Assembly (NCBI GenBank): GCA_002402905.1
Contig: DHGT01000037.1
Coordinates: 61,327 to 125,326 of the forward strand
DNA length: 64,000 bases
Reading direction: 5' to 3'
Source: Desulfatitalea sp. UBA4791
GTDB taxonomy: Bacteria > Desulfobacterota > Desulfobacteria > Desulfobacterales > Desulfosarcinaceae
Shown one piece after another: positions 20,147 to 30,008 of this stretch. A model generated the notes under the pieces. The model did not search any database. It worked only from the letters and a program-made list of their open reading frames with translations, and was not told the origin of the DNA. Position numbers and translations under genes: made by a program. Positions within the stretch are counted from its first letter, which is position 1, and the number at the start of each line of letters is the position of its first letter.

Positions 20147-21511
20147 TTAGAAGGCGATATTTTTCGGTGTCCGCGGAAAGGGAATCACATCCCGGATATT
20201 ACTGATGCCGGTCATCAACATGATCAATCGTTCGAATCCCAAACCGAATCCGCTGTGGGGTACGCTTCCGTAATACCGGGATTGCAGGTACCACCAATAG
20301 GTGTCTTTTGAAAGTCCCATGGTCACCATGCGCCGGGCCAGAACATCATAACGCTCTTCGCGCTGGCTCCCTCCGATGATTTCACCGATCTCGGGTACCA
20401 GAAGATCCATAGACGCCACAGTTTCATGATCATTGTTCAGCCGCATGTAAAACGGTTTGATGCTTTCGGGAAAGTCATAGACAAAAACAGGTCGTTTAAA
20501 AATCCGTTCGGTGAGATAGCGTTCGTGTTCGCTTTGCAGATCCTGGCCATACGAAACGGGATATTCAAACGCATGACCGCTGCGCTCGAGCTGTGCCAAT
20601 GCCTCCTTATAGGGGATGCGGACAAACTCCGATGAAACCAGGAGATCGAGTTTTTTCATGAGATCTTTGTCCACGAATCGGGCAAAGAGATCGATATCAG
20701 TCGAACAATGGCTCAAGGCATGGTCGGTGAGATACCGGATCAACGTTTCGGCCATGGCCATGTTTTGTTCGAGGTCGCAAAAGGCCATTTCGGGTTCGAC
20801 CATCCAGAACTCTGCGGCATGCCGGCGTGTGTTTGAATTTTCGGCCCGAAACGTGGGACCGAAGGTATAGACATCGCCCAGGGAGAGGGCCAGCATTTCG
20901 GCCTCCAACTGTCCGGACACGGTGAGGTTGGCTTCGGTGCCGAAAAAATCGTCCGCCACGGATGTTTTGCCGGGAGGCAGCGTGGTGACGCGAAACATTT
21001 CACCCGCACCCTCGCAATCCGAGGCGGTCAAAATAGGGGTGTGCACGTAACGAAAGTCGCGTTCGTGGAAAAATTGATGAACGGCAAATGCCAGTTCGGA
21101 TCGAATACGAAAAACGGCGCTGTATTTATTGGTGCGGGGCCTCAGATGGGCGATGGTACGCAAGTATTCATCGCTGTGGCGCTTTTTTTGGAGAGGGAAG
21201 TCTTCCGGCGCAGATCCGAGGACGGCTATAGCGGTGGACCGGAGCTCCCACTGTTGCCCTTTGCCTTGGGAAGATACCAGCCGGCCTTGAACGGTCAAAG
21301 CCGTGCCGGTCGTCACCTGGTGAATCAGTTCGTCGTAATTCGGCAACGCCTGGTCTGCAATGATCTGGATGTTGGCGAGGCAGGAACCATCGTTTAATTC
21401 GATAAAAGAAAAGCCCTTGGCGTCGCGACGGGTGCGCACCCATCCCTGGACCAGTACGATTTCCGCGGGCTCGGTGCGCTTCAATAATTGTGTAATCTTG
21501 GTTCGCTGCAC
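20147..21511 (-). CDS. asnS: Asparaginyl-tRNA synthetase
   Basis: Class IIb aminoacyl-tRNA synthetase of 454 residues that charges tRNA-Asn. The N-terminal OB-fold for anticodon binding (VLVQGWVRTRRDAKGFSFIE) is followed by the class II catalytic core: motif 2 FGPTFRAENSNTRRHAAEFW and motif 3 GFGLGFERLIMLMTG. The C-terminal NIRDVIPFPRTPKN is typical of AsnRS. AsnRS rather than AspRS is supported by the short length, with no GAD insertion. The presence of AsnRS means the cell can make Asn-tRNA directly. It is convergent with the thymidylate synthase, and the HtrA gene lies downstream-to-upstream on the same strand 21 bases away. Confidence 0.95.
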   Translation of the reverse strand: MQRTKITQLLKRTEPAEIVLVQGWVRTRRDAKGFSFIELNDGSCLANIQIIADQALPNYDELIHQVTTGTALTVQGRLVSSQGKGQQWELRSTAIAVLGSAPEDFPLQKKRHSDEYLRTIAHLRPRTNKYSAVFRIRSELAFAVHQFFHERDFRYVHTPILTASDCEGAGEMFRVTTLPPGKTSVADDFFGTEANLTVSGQLEAEMLALSLGDVYTFGPTFRAENSNTRRHAAEFWMVEPEMAFCDLEQNMAMAETLIRYLTDHALSHCSTDIDLFARFVDKDLMKKLDLLVSSEFVRIPYKEALAQLERSGHAFEYPVSYGQDLQSEHERYLTERIFKRPVFVYDFPESIKPFYMRLNNDHETVASMDLLVPEIGEIIGGSQREERYDVLARRMVTMGLSKDTYWWYLQSRYYGSVPHSGFGLGFERLIMLMTGISNIRDVIPFPRTPKNIAF

Positions 21512-21532
21512 GGCAGTTCTCCTGGTAAGCGG

Positions 21533-22927
21533 CTATGGCGACAGTCGGACGGTCAGATAATACACCCGGTCATCGCGCTGAACAAGGAGCAGAGCGGAAG
21601 ATTTTAGCCGCGACTTGATCACTGCATCGCTGAATTCACCGAGAGAACCAATGGTTTGGTCGTCGAGTTGGACGATGACATCACCCGCTGCCACGCCGAT
21701 ATGAGACAGATGGGATCCTTCGCGCACTTCCGTGATGACGACCCCGCGATCTGATAGAATGCGGAACTGGCGGCGCATGCGCTGATCGACCGGTTGAACC
21801 TTGACCCCTAAACGGCGCCAGGCCAGCTCCGCTGCTCGTTCGCGGGGATAGGCGCGCGTCTTGATAGAGATGCGTTTGCTGACGATATTTCGCAGGATCG
21901 AAAACTCAATCGTCTCACCGGTCGAAAGGGAGCGGACCGCCGCATAATAGTCGTCGACCGAGGTGACGTTGCGGCGGCCCATGGCGGTGATCAGGTCGCC
22001 GCTCTCCATTCCAGCTCTGGCGGCCGGGCTCTCCTCTTCGACCTGGGTGACCACCACGCCGCTGGCATCCTGAAGGCCGAGATAGGCGGCCATACGGCTG
22101 TCCAGATCCTGCACCACCAATCCAATCCAGGCCTGCATGACATGGCCGTATTGAATGAGGTCGGCGATGATGCGTTTGGCTTTGTTGATCGGAATGGCAA
22201 AGCCGATCCCCTGGGCCTTGGCGTAGATGGCCGTGTTGATGCCGATCAATTCGCCATTGATATTGAGCAGTGGGCCGCCGCTGTTGCCCGGATTGATGGA
22301 GGCATCGGTCTGTATAAAGTCGTGAAAGACGCGCTCGTCCGTGTTGATGCTGCGGTTGACGGCACTGACCACGCCGGTGGTCACGGTGTGCGAAAAACCG
22401 AAAGGGTTGCCGATGGCGATGATGGTTTCACCGATCATGATGTCGTCGGAATTGCCCATCTCGATGGCCGGCAGCGCCGTGTCGGTGTTGATCTGCAGGA
22501 CCGCCAGGTCCGAATCCGGATCCGCACCCACGATGCGCACATCGAATTGGCGTTCGTCCTGCAGCGTCACCTTGATCGAGGTGCTGCGTTCGATGACATG
22601 GGCATTGGTCAGGATGAATCCGCGCCGGCCGTCGATGATGACACCGGACCCCAGACTGACCCGTTTTTGGGGTTGCTGTTCGAAAAAGTCGCGGAAAAAA
22701 TTGTCAAACAGTGGATTTCCGCCAAAGGGATTGGGCCGATTGTGGATTTGGTATTCCGAACTGATATTGACCACCGCGGGACCAACCTTTTGAACCGCCT
22801 GGACCACCGGGGTTTGTCGGTCGAATGCCCAGGCCGGCAAGACCGAAACGACCGCCAAGAGAACCAGGGCGAGGATGAGGCCGGTTTTGCGCTTGCTTTG
22901 ATGGCCAAAGTCTGCCAAAAATACCAT
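21533..22927 (-). CDS. HtrA/DegP-type periplasmic serine protease
   Basis: A 464-residue trypsin-like protease with quality-control role in the periplasm. The chosen start (MVFLADFG, 22925-22927) has TTGGAG about 12 bases upstream and gives a signal peptide: basic KRK, a hydrophobic stretch and an AWA cleavage site near residue 34. The catalytic triad is His110 (TNAHVIE), Asp140 (DSDLAVL) and Ser216 (GNSGGPL). Two PDZ domains follow (from about residues 265 and 365). The first has the GVVVTQV and AGMESGDLI pattern and the second VVITEVREG and GVAAGDVIVQLDD. It is divergent from the radical SAM gene at 22988 with only 60 bases between starts, so the promoters must overlap closely. Confidence 0.92.
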   Translation of the reverse strand: MVFLADFGHQSKRKTGLILALVLLAVVSVLPAWAFDRQTPVVQAVQKVGPAVVNISSEYQIHNRPNPFGGNPLFDNFFRDFFEQQPQKRVSLGSGVIIDGRRGFILTNAHVIERSTSIKVTLQDERQFDVRIVGADPDSDLAVLQINTDTALPAIEMGNSDDIMIGETIIAIGNPFGFSHTVTTGVVSAVNRSINTDERVFHDFIQTDASINPGNSGGPLLNINGELIGINTAIYAKAQGIGFAIPINKAKRIIADLIQYGHVMQAWIGLVVQDLDSRMAAYLGLQDASGVVVTQVEEESPAARAGMESGDLITAMGRRNVTSVDDYYAAVRSLSTGETIEFSILRNIVSKRISIKTRAYPRERAAELAWRRLGVKVQPVDQRMRRQFRILSDRGVVITEVREGSHLSHIGVAAGDVIVQLDDQTIGSLGEFSDAVIKSRLKSSALLLVQRDDRVYYLTVRLSP

Positions 22928-22987
22928 TTTTTTCAATTTTCTCCAATAATTGGACCAACATAAACGGTAAATTAGAGCGTTCATATC

Positions 22988-25522
22988 ATGCGAACCATAT
23001 GCATTCAAGATCTCTTGGGCAACGTCGAAAAGCCGAGCCGCTACCTTGGCACCGAGGTGAATCGATGCGTCAAAAACCCTTCGGACGCCAAGCTCCACAT
23101 GGCCCTTGCGTTTCCGGATCTATATGAGATCGGCACCTCTCATTTCGGTATTCAGATTCTGTATCATCTGCTCAATCAAAACCCCAACGTGGCGGTAGAG
23201 CGGGTCTATGCCCCGGCCAGAGACATGGCGGAATTACTGCGGCAGCGGCAGGTGCCCTTGTGCAGCCTGGAAACCCAGACCCCTTTGAACCGATTCCATG
23301 TCGTCGGATTCAGTCTGCTCTACGAGCTCAATTACACCAATGTGCTCAATATGCTCGACCTGGCCGGAATTCCGCTGTACCCCCGGCAGCGTCATGAAAA
23401 CCACCCCTTGATCATCGCCGGCGGTCCATGTGTCAGCAATCCGGAACCCATGGCGCCATTTTTCGATGCCATGCTCTTTGGCGATGGAGAAGAGGCCCTG
23501 CCCCAAATGGCGGCCGAATGGATCGCCTGGAAAGATGCGGGAGGAGGCGACCGACGCCGGCTGCTGGAGCGGTGGACTGAAATCCAGGGGGTCTATATTC
23601 CATCCTTTTTTCATGCCGAGTACGATAGCCGGGGGTTTCAAACACTGACGCCGAGGCAAGCCGATCAAGGCACCATCCGAAGGGCCATCGTCGCCGACCT
23701 GGATCGTGCTTTTTTCCCACAACGGCCGATCGTGCCCTTCGGCAAGCCGATCCACGATCGGCTGCGACTGGAGATATCGCGCGGATGTACGAGAGGATGC
23801 CGTTTTTGCCAGGCGGGCATGATCTATCGACCGGTTCGCGAACGATCGTCGCAGAACCTTCTCGATCTGGTGGACGCGTCTCTCGCGGCCACAGGCTACG
23901 ACGAATTGTCACTGCTCTCGTTGAGCACGGGCGATTATACGCGGTTGGTACCGCTCATGGAGGCGCTCATGCAGCGTTGCCAGTCGGATCGGGTCGCCGT
24001 TTCGCTGCCCTCCATTCGTGCCGGCACGCTCACCCCCCGCTTGATGTCCCTTATAAAAAAGGTACGCAAGACCGGGTTTACCATCGCACCCGAAGCGGGC
24101 AGTCAGCGGTTGCGGGATGTGATCAACAAGAATATCCGTTTCGAGGACGTGGAAGAAACCGTAGCCCATGCCTTTGAGCTCGGGTGGCGGGTCATCAAAC
24201 TCTACTTCATGATTGGCCTGCCCACCGAAACCGACGAAGATATAGACGCCATCATCGACATGGTGCAGGCCCTCAAACAGATCAAGGGGCCGCGCCAGAG
24301 GCGAGGACAGATCAACGTCAGTGTGACCACCTTCATACCCAAGGCGCACACGCCATTTCAGTGGGCCTCCCAGCTTTCGATCGATGCGTCCAAAGCCAAA
24401 ATGGAACGCATCGCTGCCAAATTGCGACGTCCCGGCGTGCAGATCAAATGGCAAGACCCAAGAATGAGCCTGTTGGAAGGGGTGTTGGCACGCGGCGACC
24501 GTCGAATGGCGGGCGTGATCGAACAGGCCTGGCGCCTGGGATGCACCTTCGATGGCTGGAGTGACTGGTTTGATTTCGGACGCTGGCAGCAGGCCATCGA
24601 GGCGTGCGAGCTGGACTTTCGGTTTTTCACGGAACGGGAACGCCAACTGGACGAACCGCTGCCCTGGCAACACATGGATTCCGGCGTGACCGATGCTTTT
24701 TTGAGAGAGCAACTGCACGCGTCACTCAATGGTGAACGGCTGCCGGATTGCCGCAAGGGTCAATGTCAGCAATGCGGCGTGTGTGATTTCGACACCATTC
24801 GCCCGCGCATTTTTGAGGAGGGTCCCGCGAGCCGGGCAACGGAAGCGGCGGTGACGGGCGAAGACGAAAAAGAGCGTTCCGAGCCGGTGGAATACGAAAT
24901 GGTGTGGACCAAAATGGGGCCGGCGCGGTTTTTTGGGCATTTGGAAATTATCAAAATCATGACTGCCGCCCTGCGTCGCCTCGACCTGGCTCTGATCTAT
25001 TCCAAGGGGTTTCATCCGATCCCTCAGATATCTTTCGACAATCCACTGCCCCTCGGGATGGAGAGCGAAGCCGAGCGGATGTGGGTAAAAACGACGGTCC
25101 CCTACGACGAGCAGGCATTGATGTCGCGTATCAATTCCCAATTGGCGGAAGGTATTCGTCTGACCGGATGCCGGCGGATCGGCGGCCGCAAGGATAAATT
25201 CAAGCCCGATGAGGATCACTACAACGTTTTTATAGATCCGCGCAGCATCAACCTCGATCTCATCGAACGATTCGTCCAAAGCAGCCAATGGCCTTATGAA
25301 CGCAAGACCGGAAAGGGTCGGGTTCGCGTGATCGATTTAAAGGATTGCGTCAAAAGAATCGAGGTTCGCGGCACCCAAACCCTTTATCTGGCGATCAAGC
25401 GGATGCCGCCCCATATGATTCGTCCTGCGGTCGTTTTGCAGCAGGTGCTTTCGTTAAAAGAGGAACAAACCGTTGGCATCCGGGCGGTCAGGTTGGATAG
25501 GTCATCGTTGCACAACGATTGA
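22988..25522 (+). CDS. TIGR03960-type radical SAM protein fused to DUF2344 (TIGR03936)
   Basis: An 844-residue protein in three parts. Residues 1 to about 200 resemble a B12-binding-like domain (AFPDLYEIGTSHFGIQILY, IIAGGPCVSNPEP). The radical SAM core has SRGCTRGCRFCQAGM with cluster cysteines 267, 271 and 274, and the TIAPEAGSQRLRDVINK motif. From about residue 630 there is a DUF2344 domain (MGPARFFGHLEIIKIM, YSKGFHPIPQISFDNPLP). A CRKGQCQQCGVCDF cysteine cluster joins the two. The reaction is not established; its frequent neighbour is RNase G/E, which also follows here after 54 bases, so a link to RNA or ribosome maturation is possible. In some genomes the two halves are separate genes. 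Confidence 0.9.
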   Translation: MRTICIQDLLGNVEKPSRYLGTEVNRCVKNPSDAKLHMALAFPDLYEIGTSHFGIQILYHLLNQNPNVAVERVYAPARDMAELLRQRQVPLCSLETQTPLNRFHVVGFSLLYELNYTNVLNMLDLAGIPLYPRQRHENHPLIIAGGPCVSNPEPMAPFFDAMLFGDGEEALPQMAAEWIAWKDAGGGDRRRLLERWTEIQGVYIPSFFHAEYDSRGFQTLTPRQADQGTIRRAIVADLDRAFFPQRPIVPFGKPIHDRLRLEISRGCTRGCRFCQAGMIYRPVRERSSQNLLDLVDASLAATGYDELSLLSLSTGDYTRLVPLMEALMQRCQSDRVAVSLPSIRAGTLTPRLMSLIKKVRKTGFTIAPEAGSQRLRDVINKNIRFEDVEETVAHAFELGWRVIKLYFMIGLPTETDEDIDAIIDMVQALKQIKGPRQRRGQINVSVTTFIPKAHTPFQWASQLSIDASKAKMERIAAKLRRPGVQIKWQDPRMSLLEGVLARGDRRMAGVIEQAWRLGCTFDGWSDWFDFGRWQQAIEACELDFRFFTERERQLDEPLPWQHMDSGVTDAFLREQLHASLNGERLPDCRKGQCQQCGVCDFDTIRPRIFEEGPASRATEAAVTGEDEKERSEPVEYEMVWTKMGPARFFGHLEIIKIMTAALRRLDLALIYSKGFHPIPQISFDNPLPLGMESEAERMWVKTTVPYDEQALMSRINSQLAEGIRLTGCRRIGGRKDKFKPDEDHYNVFIDPRSINLDLIERFVQSSQWPYERKTGKGRVRVIDLKDCVKRIEVRGTQTLYLAIKRMPPHMIRPAVVLQQVLSLKEEQTVGIRAVRLDRSSLHND

Positions 25523-25576
25523 CATAGCCCCTCAAAAGGGGTAGACATTTAAAAACTCATATAAAATTGGTTAGTT

Positions 25577-27139
25577 ATGACAAGTAAAAAAATTATTATC
25601 AACGATATGCCACATGAAACGCGGGTGGCGCTGATCGAGGACGGCAATATCGCGGAACTGTTCATCGAGAGGCAGGGGGCATCCGACAGTTCCGGGAACA
25701 TCTACAAGGGGCGTGTCCAACGGGTTTTGCCCGGGATGCAGGCCGCCTTTGTCGACATCGGGTTGCAGCAGGCGGCTTTTTTATATGTCAACGATATTGT
25801 TCCCAATAGTTTGGATGGGTTCGGTGAAACTTACCTTGAAAACGGGCTCGACAGCGGCGATGAGGAGTTCAAGCGTCCGGAAATCGACGGCGATAGCGGA
25901 AGCGCGGCAGGCTCCGGCCAAAAAGGGGTCGGTAACATTGTCGATCTGATTTCCGAGGGTGAGGAGTTGCTGGTTCAGGTGGCCAAAACGCCCATCGGCA
26001 CCAAAGGGGCCCGCATCACCTGCCACATATCCCTGCCTGGACGCTTCCTGGTCTTGATGCCCAACTCGAATCATGTGGGTATTTCCCGTCGAATCGAAGA
26101 TGAAGCCGAACGCCTGCGTTTAAAAGAGATGGTGACCACCTTACGGGGCGATCAAAAAATCGGTCTGATCGTAAGGACAGCCGCCGAAGGGGTTGGTTCC
26201 GAAAAAATTGGCCAGGAGTTGACCTTTCTCCTCAATCTTTGGGCCGGCATTCAAAAAAGATTCCACAATACCAGCGCACCGAATCTGATTCATCAGGAGC
26301 TCGACATCAGCTTGCGCGCGGTGCGGGATCTATTGGTTCATGAAGCCGAGAAGCTGATCATCGACTCCCGTCGGGGATGCCAGGAAATTCTCAGCTTTCT
26401 GGACACCTTTATTCCGAACCTCAAGGATTCCGTCGAGCTTTACGAAGGCAGTGAGCCGATTTTCGACTATTACAACCTCGAAGGGGACATTTTCAGGGCG
26501 CTGAAAAAGAAGGTGTGGCTCAAGTCCGGCGGTTATATTGTCATCGAACACACCGAGGCCCTGGTTGCCATCGATGTGAATACCGGACGATATGTGGGCA
26601 AGCACAATCTTGAGGAGACGATACTGAAGACCAATCTCGAAGCGGTCAAGGAGATCGCCTACCAAATCCGGCTGCGGGATATCGGCGGCATCATCATCAT
26701 TGATTTTATCGACATGGAAAAGCGCGCTAACCAGGAAAAGATCTTCAATGCGTTGAGCGAGGCCTTTGCCAAGGATCGCAGCAAGACCCACATTCTGCCC
26801 ATGTCCGATCTGGGGTTGATCCAGATGACGCGCAAGCGCATTCGCAAACCATTGACCCGGCAGCTTTGCGAACCCTGCTATTACTGCGAAGGGGAAGGCC
26901 ATCTTCTATCGAGGAAAACCATTTGCTACAACATCCATCGAGAGATCTTACGAAACAGCAGGGACATGATCGGCAGTGGGCTGACATTAAAAGTCCATCC
27001 GCAAATCGCAGAAATGTTGCTGGGCGAGGAAAACCATATCATCGCCACCTTGGAAAAAAGCATCGGGCGACAAGTGACCATCTATCCCGAAACGACGTTT
27101 CACCTGGAAGAGTTCGATGTGCTGGAAGCCTATACCTAA
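25577..27139 (+). CDS. rng: Ribonuclease G/E family endoribonuclease
   Basis: A 520-residue RNase E/G catalytic protein that cuts single-stranded AU-rich RNA during rRNA maturation and mRNA decay. An S1 domain opens the protein (GNIYKGRVQRVLPGMQAAFVD) and carries an insertion rich in Asp and Ser near residues 85-115. The DNase I-like catalytic part has VAIDVNTGRY and IIIDFIDM, which hold the magnesium-binding aspartates. The zinc-link CEPCYYCEG mediates dimer pairing. The size and lack of a long C-terminal scaffold point to RNase G. The gene starts 54 bases after the radical SAM fusion, separated by a small CCCCT/AGGGG hairpin (25527-25540). Confidence 0.92.
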   Translation: MTSKKIIINDMPHETRVALIEDGNIAELFIERQGASDSSGNIYKGRVQRVLPGMQAAFVDIGLQQAAFLYVNDIVPNSLDGFGETYLENGLDSGDEEFKRPEIDGDSGSAAGSGQKGVGNIVDLISEGEELLVQVAKTPIGTKGARITCHISLPGRFLVLMPNSNHVGISRRIEDEAERLRLKEMVTTLRGDQKIGLIVRTAAEGVGSEKIGQELTFLLNLWAGIQKRFHNTSAPNLIHQELDISLRAVRDLLVHEAEKLIIDSRRGCQEILSFLDTFIPNLKDSVELYEGSEPIFDYYNLEGDIFRALKKKVWLKSGGYIVIEHTEALVAIDVNTGRYVGKHNLEETILKTNLEAVKEIAYQIRLRDIGGIIIIDFIDMEKRANQEKIFNALSEAFAKDRSKTHILPMSDLGLIQMTRKRIRKPLTRQLCEPCYYCEGEGHLLSRKTICYNIHREILRNSRDMIGSGLTLKVHPQIAEMLLGEENHIIATLEKSIGRQVTIYPETTFHLEEFDVLEAYT

Positions 27140-27265
27140 GTGGTCGCTTGAATGATTTTTCGGTATGAGCATGGGGTGGCCGTTTTGAGTTGGTCGTGTG
27201 CCATCATCCACGCCGGGTGTAATGAATGGCATTCAGTTAGAATCGCTGCGACTGGTTTTTCGATA

Positions 27266-27294
27266 TTGACAAGTTTGAATGGTTATGGTTAATC
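27266..27294 (+). promoter_or_regulatory. Candidate rpmH promoter
   Basis: A perfect TTGACA (27266-27271) lies 17 bases before TTAATC (27289-27294), about 107 bases ahead of rpmH in the 262-base gap after RNase G. The -10 match is poor, so only the -35 element is persuasive. Confidence 0.3.
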
Positions 27295-27401
27295 TCACGG
27301 TTTCTGAACTCGTATTTTGGATAACAATACGTTTTGTTTGAACATATTTGGGCGATGGCTCTGGCATCCCAATGGTAACGTGACAGCGAGGGAAATGAAT
27401 C

Positions 27402-27536
27402 ATGAAGAGAACGTATCAACCCAGCAAAATCAAAAGAGTACGGACGCACGGATTTAGAAAGAGAATGTCCACTAAAGGCGGGCGCGCCGTGATCAACCGT
27501 CGACGTGCGAAGGGTCGCAAACGTTTGGCGCTATAG
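27402..27536 (+). CDS. rpmH: Ribosomal protein bL34
   Basis: A 44-residue very basic protein reading [18 protein letters not shown] at the start and ending GRKRLAL, which is the textbook bL34 pattern. It is a structural part of the large ribosomal subunit. It lies ahead of rnpA as in most bacteria. GAGGG at 27388-27393 serves as ribosome-binding site. In many genomes dnaA lies just upstream of rpmH on the other strand; here the upstream neighbour is RNase G. Confidence 0.97.
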   Translation: MKRTYQPSKIKRVRTHGFRKRMSTKGGRAVINRRRAKGRKRLAL

Positions 27537-27665
27537 CAGGTCAAACGCCCCACTTCTCCCGGATGGTTTAATTGGACCCACAGCGACCGGATGGTTCAAT
27601 CGGGTGTAATGGTATAGGAAGAGGCTATTACAGTAGCAAGGCACACATTCAGCAAGGCTGACAGG

Positions 27666-28025
27666 TTGCTCGAGCGATCGGAATTTCTTCGTGTCGGAAA
27701 GGCGGGCAAAAAGACGGGAAATCGGCATTTCATTGCCTATTTTCTCGTCAATGAAAAAGATAGATGTCGAATCGGCATTACCGTCAGCCGAAAAGTAGGC
27801 AACGCCGCGACCAGAAATCGAATAAAGCGCCTCACCAGAGAGTTTTTTCGTCAAAACCGCCATCTATTCAAAAACCATTGGGATATTCATGTAATAGGAA
27901 AAAAAGAGGCGGCGAGCGGTACCAACAAGCTACTGTTTTCAGCTCTCGAAGGACTTTTTAAAAAGATTGCAAATTTCCATGAGGATTCACCGACCTGGGG
28001 TGACGGCCGCCAAGTTGTTGATTAG
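27666..28025 (+). CDS. rnpA: Ribonuclease P protein component
   Basis: Protein subunit of RNase P, which with the RNA subunit trims tRNA 5' leaders. The signature [15 protein letters not shown] (RNR motif) and [13 protein letters not shown] strand are clear. The first conventional start codon is the TTG at 27666 ([10 protein letters not shown]), giving 119 residues. However, the conserved FSKADRL that should precede it is encoded in frame at 27648-27668, and the frame stays open to a TAG at 27615-27617 without ATG, GTG or TTG. An ATT at 27627 with AGGAA six bases before it is the only plausible upstream start. The true protein is therefore probably about 13 residues longer at the N-terminus. 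Confidence 0.93.
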   Translation: MLERSEFLRVGKAGKKTGNRHFIAYFLVNEKDRCRIGITVSRKVGNAATRNRIKRLTREFFRQNRHLFKNHWDIHVIGKKEAASGTNKLLFSALEGLFKKIANFHEDSPTWGDGRQVVD

Positions 28026-28206
28026 GGTTTACCAACTCGTGCTCTCGCCCATTCTGGGGAGGTCGTGTCGTTTCGAACCGACATGTTCGCAATATGCCAT
28101 GACGGCCATTGACCGATACGGCGTTGCCAAAGGCAGCCTCATGGCCCTCAAGCGAGTGTTGCGATGTAACCCGTGGTGTGCCGGCGGTTATGACCCGGTT
28201 CCATAG
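27979..28206 (+). CDS. yidD: Membrane protein insertion efficiency factor YidD
   Basis: A 75-residue protein with the YidD pattern: [19 protein letters not shown] followed by [13 protein letters not shown] and ending [13 protein letters not shown]. YidD is a small membrane-associated helper of YidC-dependent insertion. The ATG at 27979 was chosen over a TTG at 27967, since the family begins near this point; it overlaps the end of rnpA by 47 bases, which is usual for this gene pair. The conserved cysteines and CSQY motif are intact. It lies between rnpA and yidC in the standard order. Confidence 0.92.
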   Translation: MRIHRPGVTAAKLLIRVYQLVLSPILGRSCRFEPTCSQYAMTAIDRYGVAKGSLMALKRVLRCNPWCAGGYDPVP

Positions 28207-28337
28207 GGTGTGTCGAGCCATTATGATCTCTTGCCTTGCCGTTCCAACCCGATTCATCCAGCTAATAATAGCCTGTGTGCCGATGTGGCCGAAGGTGCCG
28301 TCCTGCATTCTATTCCGATCAACTTGAAGGAGTTTTT

Positions 28338-30008
28338 ATGGAACAAAAGCGTCTTTTAATGGCCATCGGGCTCTCGTTCCTCGTTTTTTTTCTATGGAGC
28401 ATTACCTTCGGTCCAAAGCCCACTCAACAAGTTCCCGTGAGTGAGGAGGCGAGGGAGTCCGGGTCGGCCGCCCCATCGCAGGGGGGTGCAAGTCAAAGTA
28501 CAATAGCCGACGCACGGAGTGCCGTACCGCCCGCCATGCCGCCCGCCGCAGAGCCGAAGGATGAGTCGGTTGCAGCCAGGACGATTGTGGTCGACACGCC
28601 TCTTTTCAGAATGAAGCTATCGGAAAAAGGCGGAGCAGTGGTGAGCATGGTACTTAAAGAGTATCAAGAAACGGTTGCCGTCGACTCTGCGAACAAAGAG
28701 CTGGTGGCCCGTGAAATTGCCTCAGGTACGGTACTGTCCTCATTAAGTGCATATGACCCAGATCTACTGAGGAGGGGGATTTACAAAGCGCAGATCGCTA
28801 AAGACCATGTGGTGATCGATCAAGCCCCCCAGGCGGTCCTTTTCCGGTACGATTTGGGTAACGGGATTTCCATAGACAAGAGATATCGTTTTGTTCCGGA
28901 AAGTTATGTCATCGATCTGGATGTCACGGTTCATAACGGCAGTGGATTGCCGGTGAACACGGCCCTTCAGATCGCGTTGCATGATGTGGTCGATAAAGAT
29001 AGTGGCGCTTACGGTTTTGTAGGGCCGAGCGGGTTGATCAACAACAGCCTTACCCAAGTTAAAATTAAGAATATCGAAGAAAACAGTGAGGTTGGCGGGA
29101 GTCTTCGTTGGATCGCAACCGAACGTCTTTATTTTATCACCAGCGTAATGAGCAAAGAGAGCATCGAGGGTCGGATGCTTCTGGATGTAAATGATAATAT
29201 AGTGGAAAATCAGATGGTTACAAACAGCCAGACCCTTCCCGCGGGCGAGCGTCATGAATGGCGTTTCAGCTTGTTCATGGGTCCCAAGAGCCTTACGCTA
29301 TTGAAGTCTGTAGGTAACGATCTGGATCGAGCGATCGACTTCGGTTGGGTGGACATCATCGCCAAGCCGTGTTTGTGGTTCATGAACTTTATCTACCGAT
29401 ATATTCCAAACTACGGTATCGCCATTATCATCCTGACGATTGTCACCCGGTTGCTTTTTTGGCCCTTGGCTAACAAAAGCTACAAGTCAATGAACGACAT
29501 GCGCAAGTTACAGCCCTTGATGCAGGAAATCCGGGAAAAATATAAGAATGATAAAGCCAGGCTCAATCAGGAAACTATGGCGCTTTACCGGACCTACAAA
29601 ATTAACCCCGTGGGTGGCTGTCTTCCCATGTTGATTCAACTTCCCGTATTTTTTGCGCTCTATCGAATGCTTTACCAGTCCGTTGAACTACGGCATGCGC
29701 CGTTTTTCGGATGGATCAACGACCTGTCGGCGCCTGACCGTCTTTTTAGTTTTTCATTTAAAATCCCGTTTATGGAGGCGCCCTATGGGATTCCGGTCCT
29801 GACACTCATTATGGGGGCAACGATGTTGCTGCAGCAGAAAATGTCCCCTGCGCCAGGCGATCCGATGCAAGCCAAAATGATGATGCTGATGCCGATTGTA
29901 TTTACCTTCATATTTATCAATTTTCCGTCAGGGCTTGTGCTCTACTGGCTCATCAGCAACCTCGTGTCCATATCGCAGCAATATTACACAATGAAAAAAG
30001 TAGCCTAA
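28338..30008 (+). CDS. yidC: Membrane protein insertase YidC
   Basis: A 556-residue inner-membrane insertase of the Gram-negative form. A first membrane helix (LLMAIGLSFLVFFLWSITFG) is followed by a linker rich in Ser, Ala and Pro, the large periplasmic beta-sandwich domain, and the five-helix core. In the core, the NYGIAIIILTIVTRLLFWPL helix and the cytosolic hairpin with MRKLQPLMQEIREKYKND precede NPVGGCLPMLIQLPVFFALY. The arginine in VTRLLFWP is the conserved hydrophilic-groove residue. AAGGAG lies just upstream of the ATG at 28338; an in-frame upstream extension lacks a ribosome-binding site. It overlaps or abuts jag. Confidence 0.97.
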   Translation: MEQKRLLMAIGLSFLVFFLWSITFGPKPTQQVPVSEEARESGSAAPSQGGASQSTIADARSAVPPAMPPAAEPKDESVAARTIVVDTPLFRMKLSEKGGAVVSMVLKEYQETVAVDSANKELVAREIASGTVLSSLSAYDPDLLRRGIYKAQIAKDHVVIDQAPQAVLFRYDLGNGISIDKRYRFVPESYVIDLDVTVHNGSGLPVNTALQIALHDVVDKDSGAYGFVGPSGLINNSLTQVKIKNIEENSEVGGSLRWIATERLYFITSVMSKESIEGRMLLDVNDNIVENQMVTNSQTLPAGERHEWRFSLFMGPKSLTLLKSVGNDLDRAIDFGWVDIIAKPCLWFMNFIYRYIPNYGIAIIILTIVTRLLFWPLANKSYKSMNDMRKLQPLMQEIREKYKNDKARLNQETMALYRTYKINPVGGCLPMLIQLPVFFALYRMLYQSVELRHAPFFGWINDLSAPDRLFSFSFKIPFMEAPYGIPVLTLIMGATMLLQQKMSPAPGDPMQAKMMMLMPIVFTFIFINFPSGLVLYWLISNLVSISQQYYTMKKVA

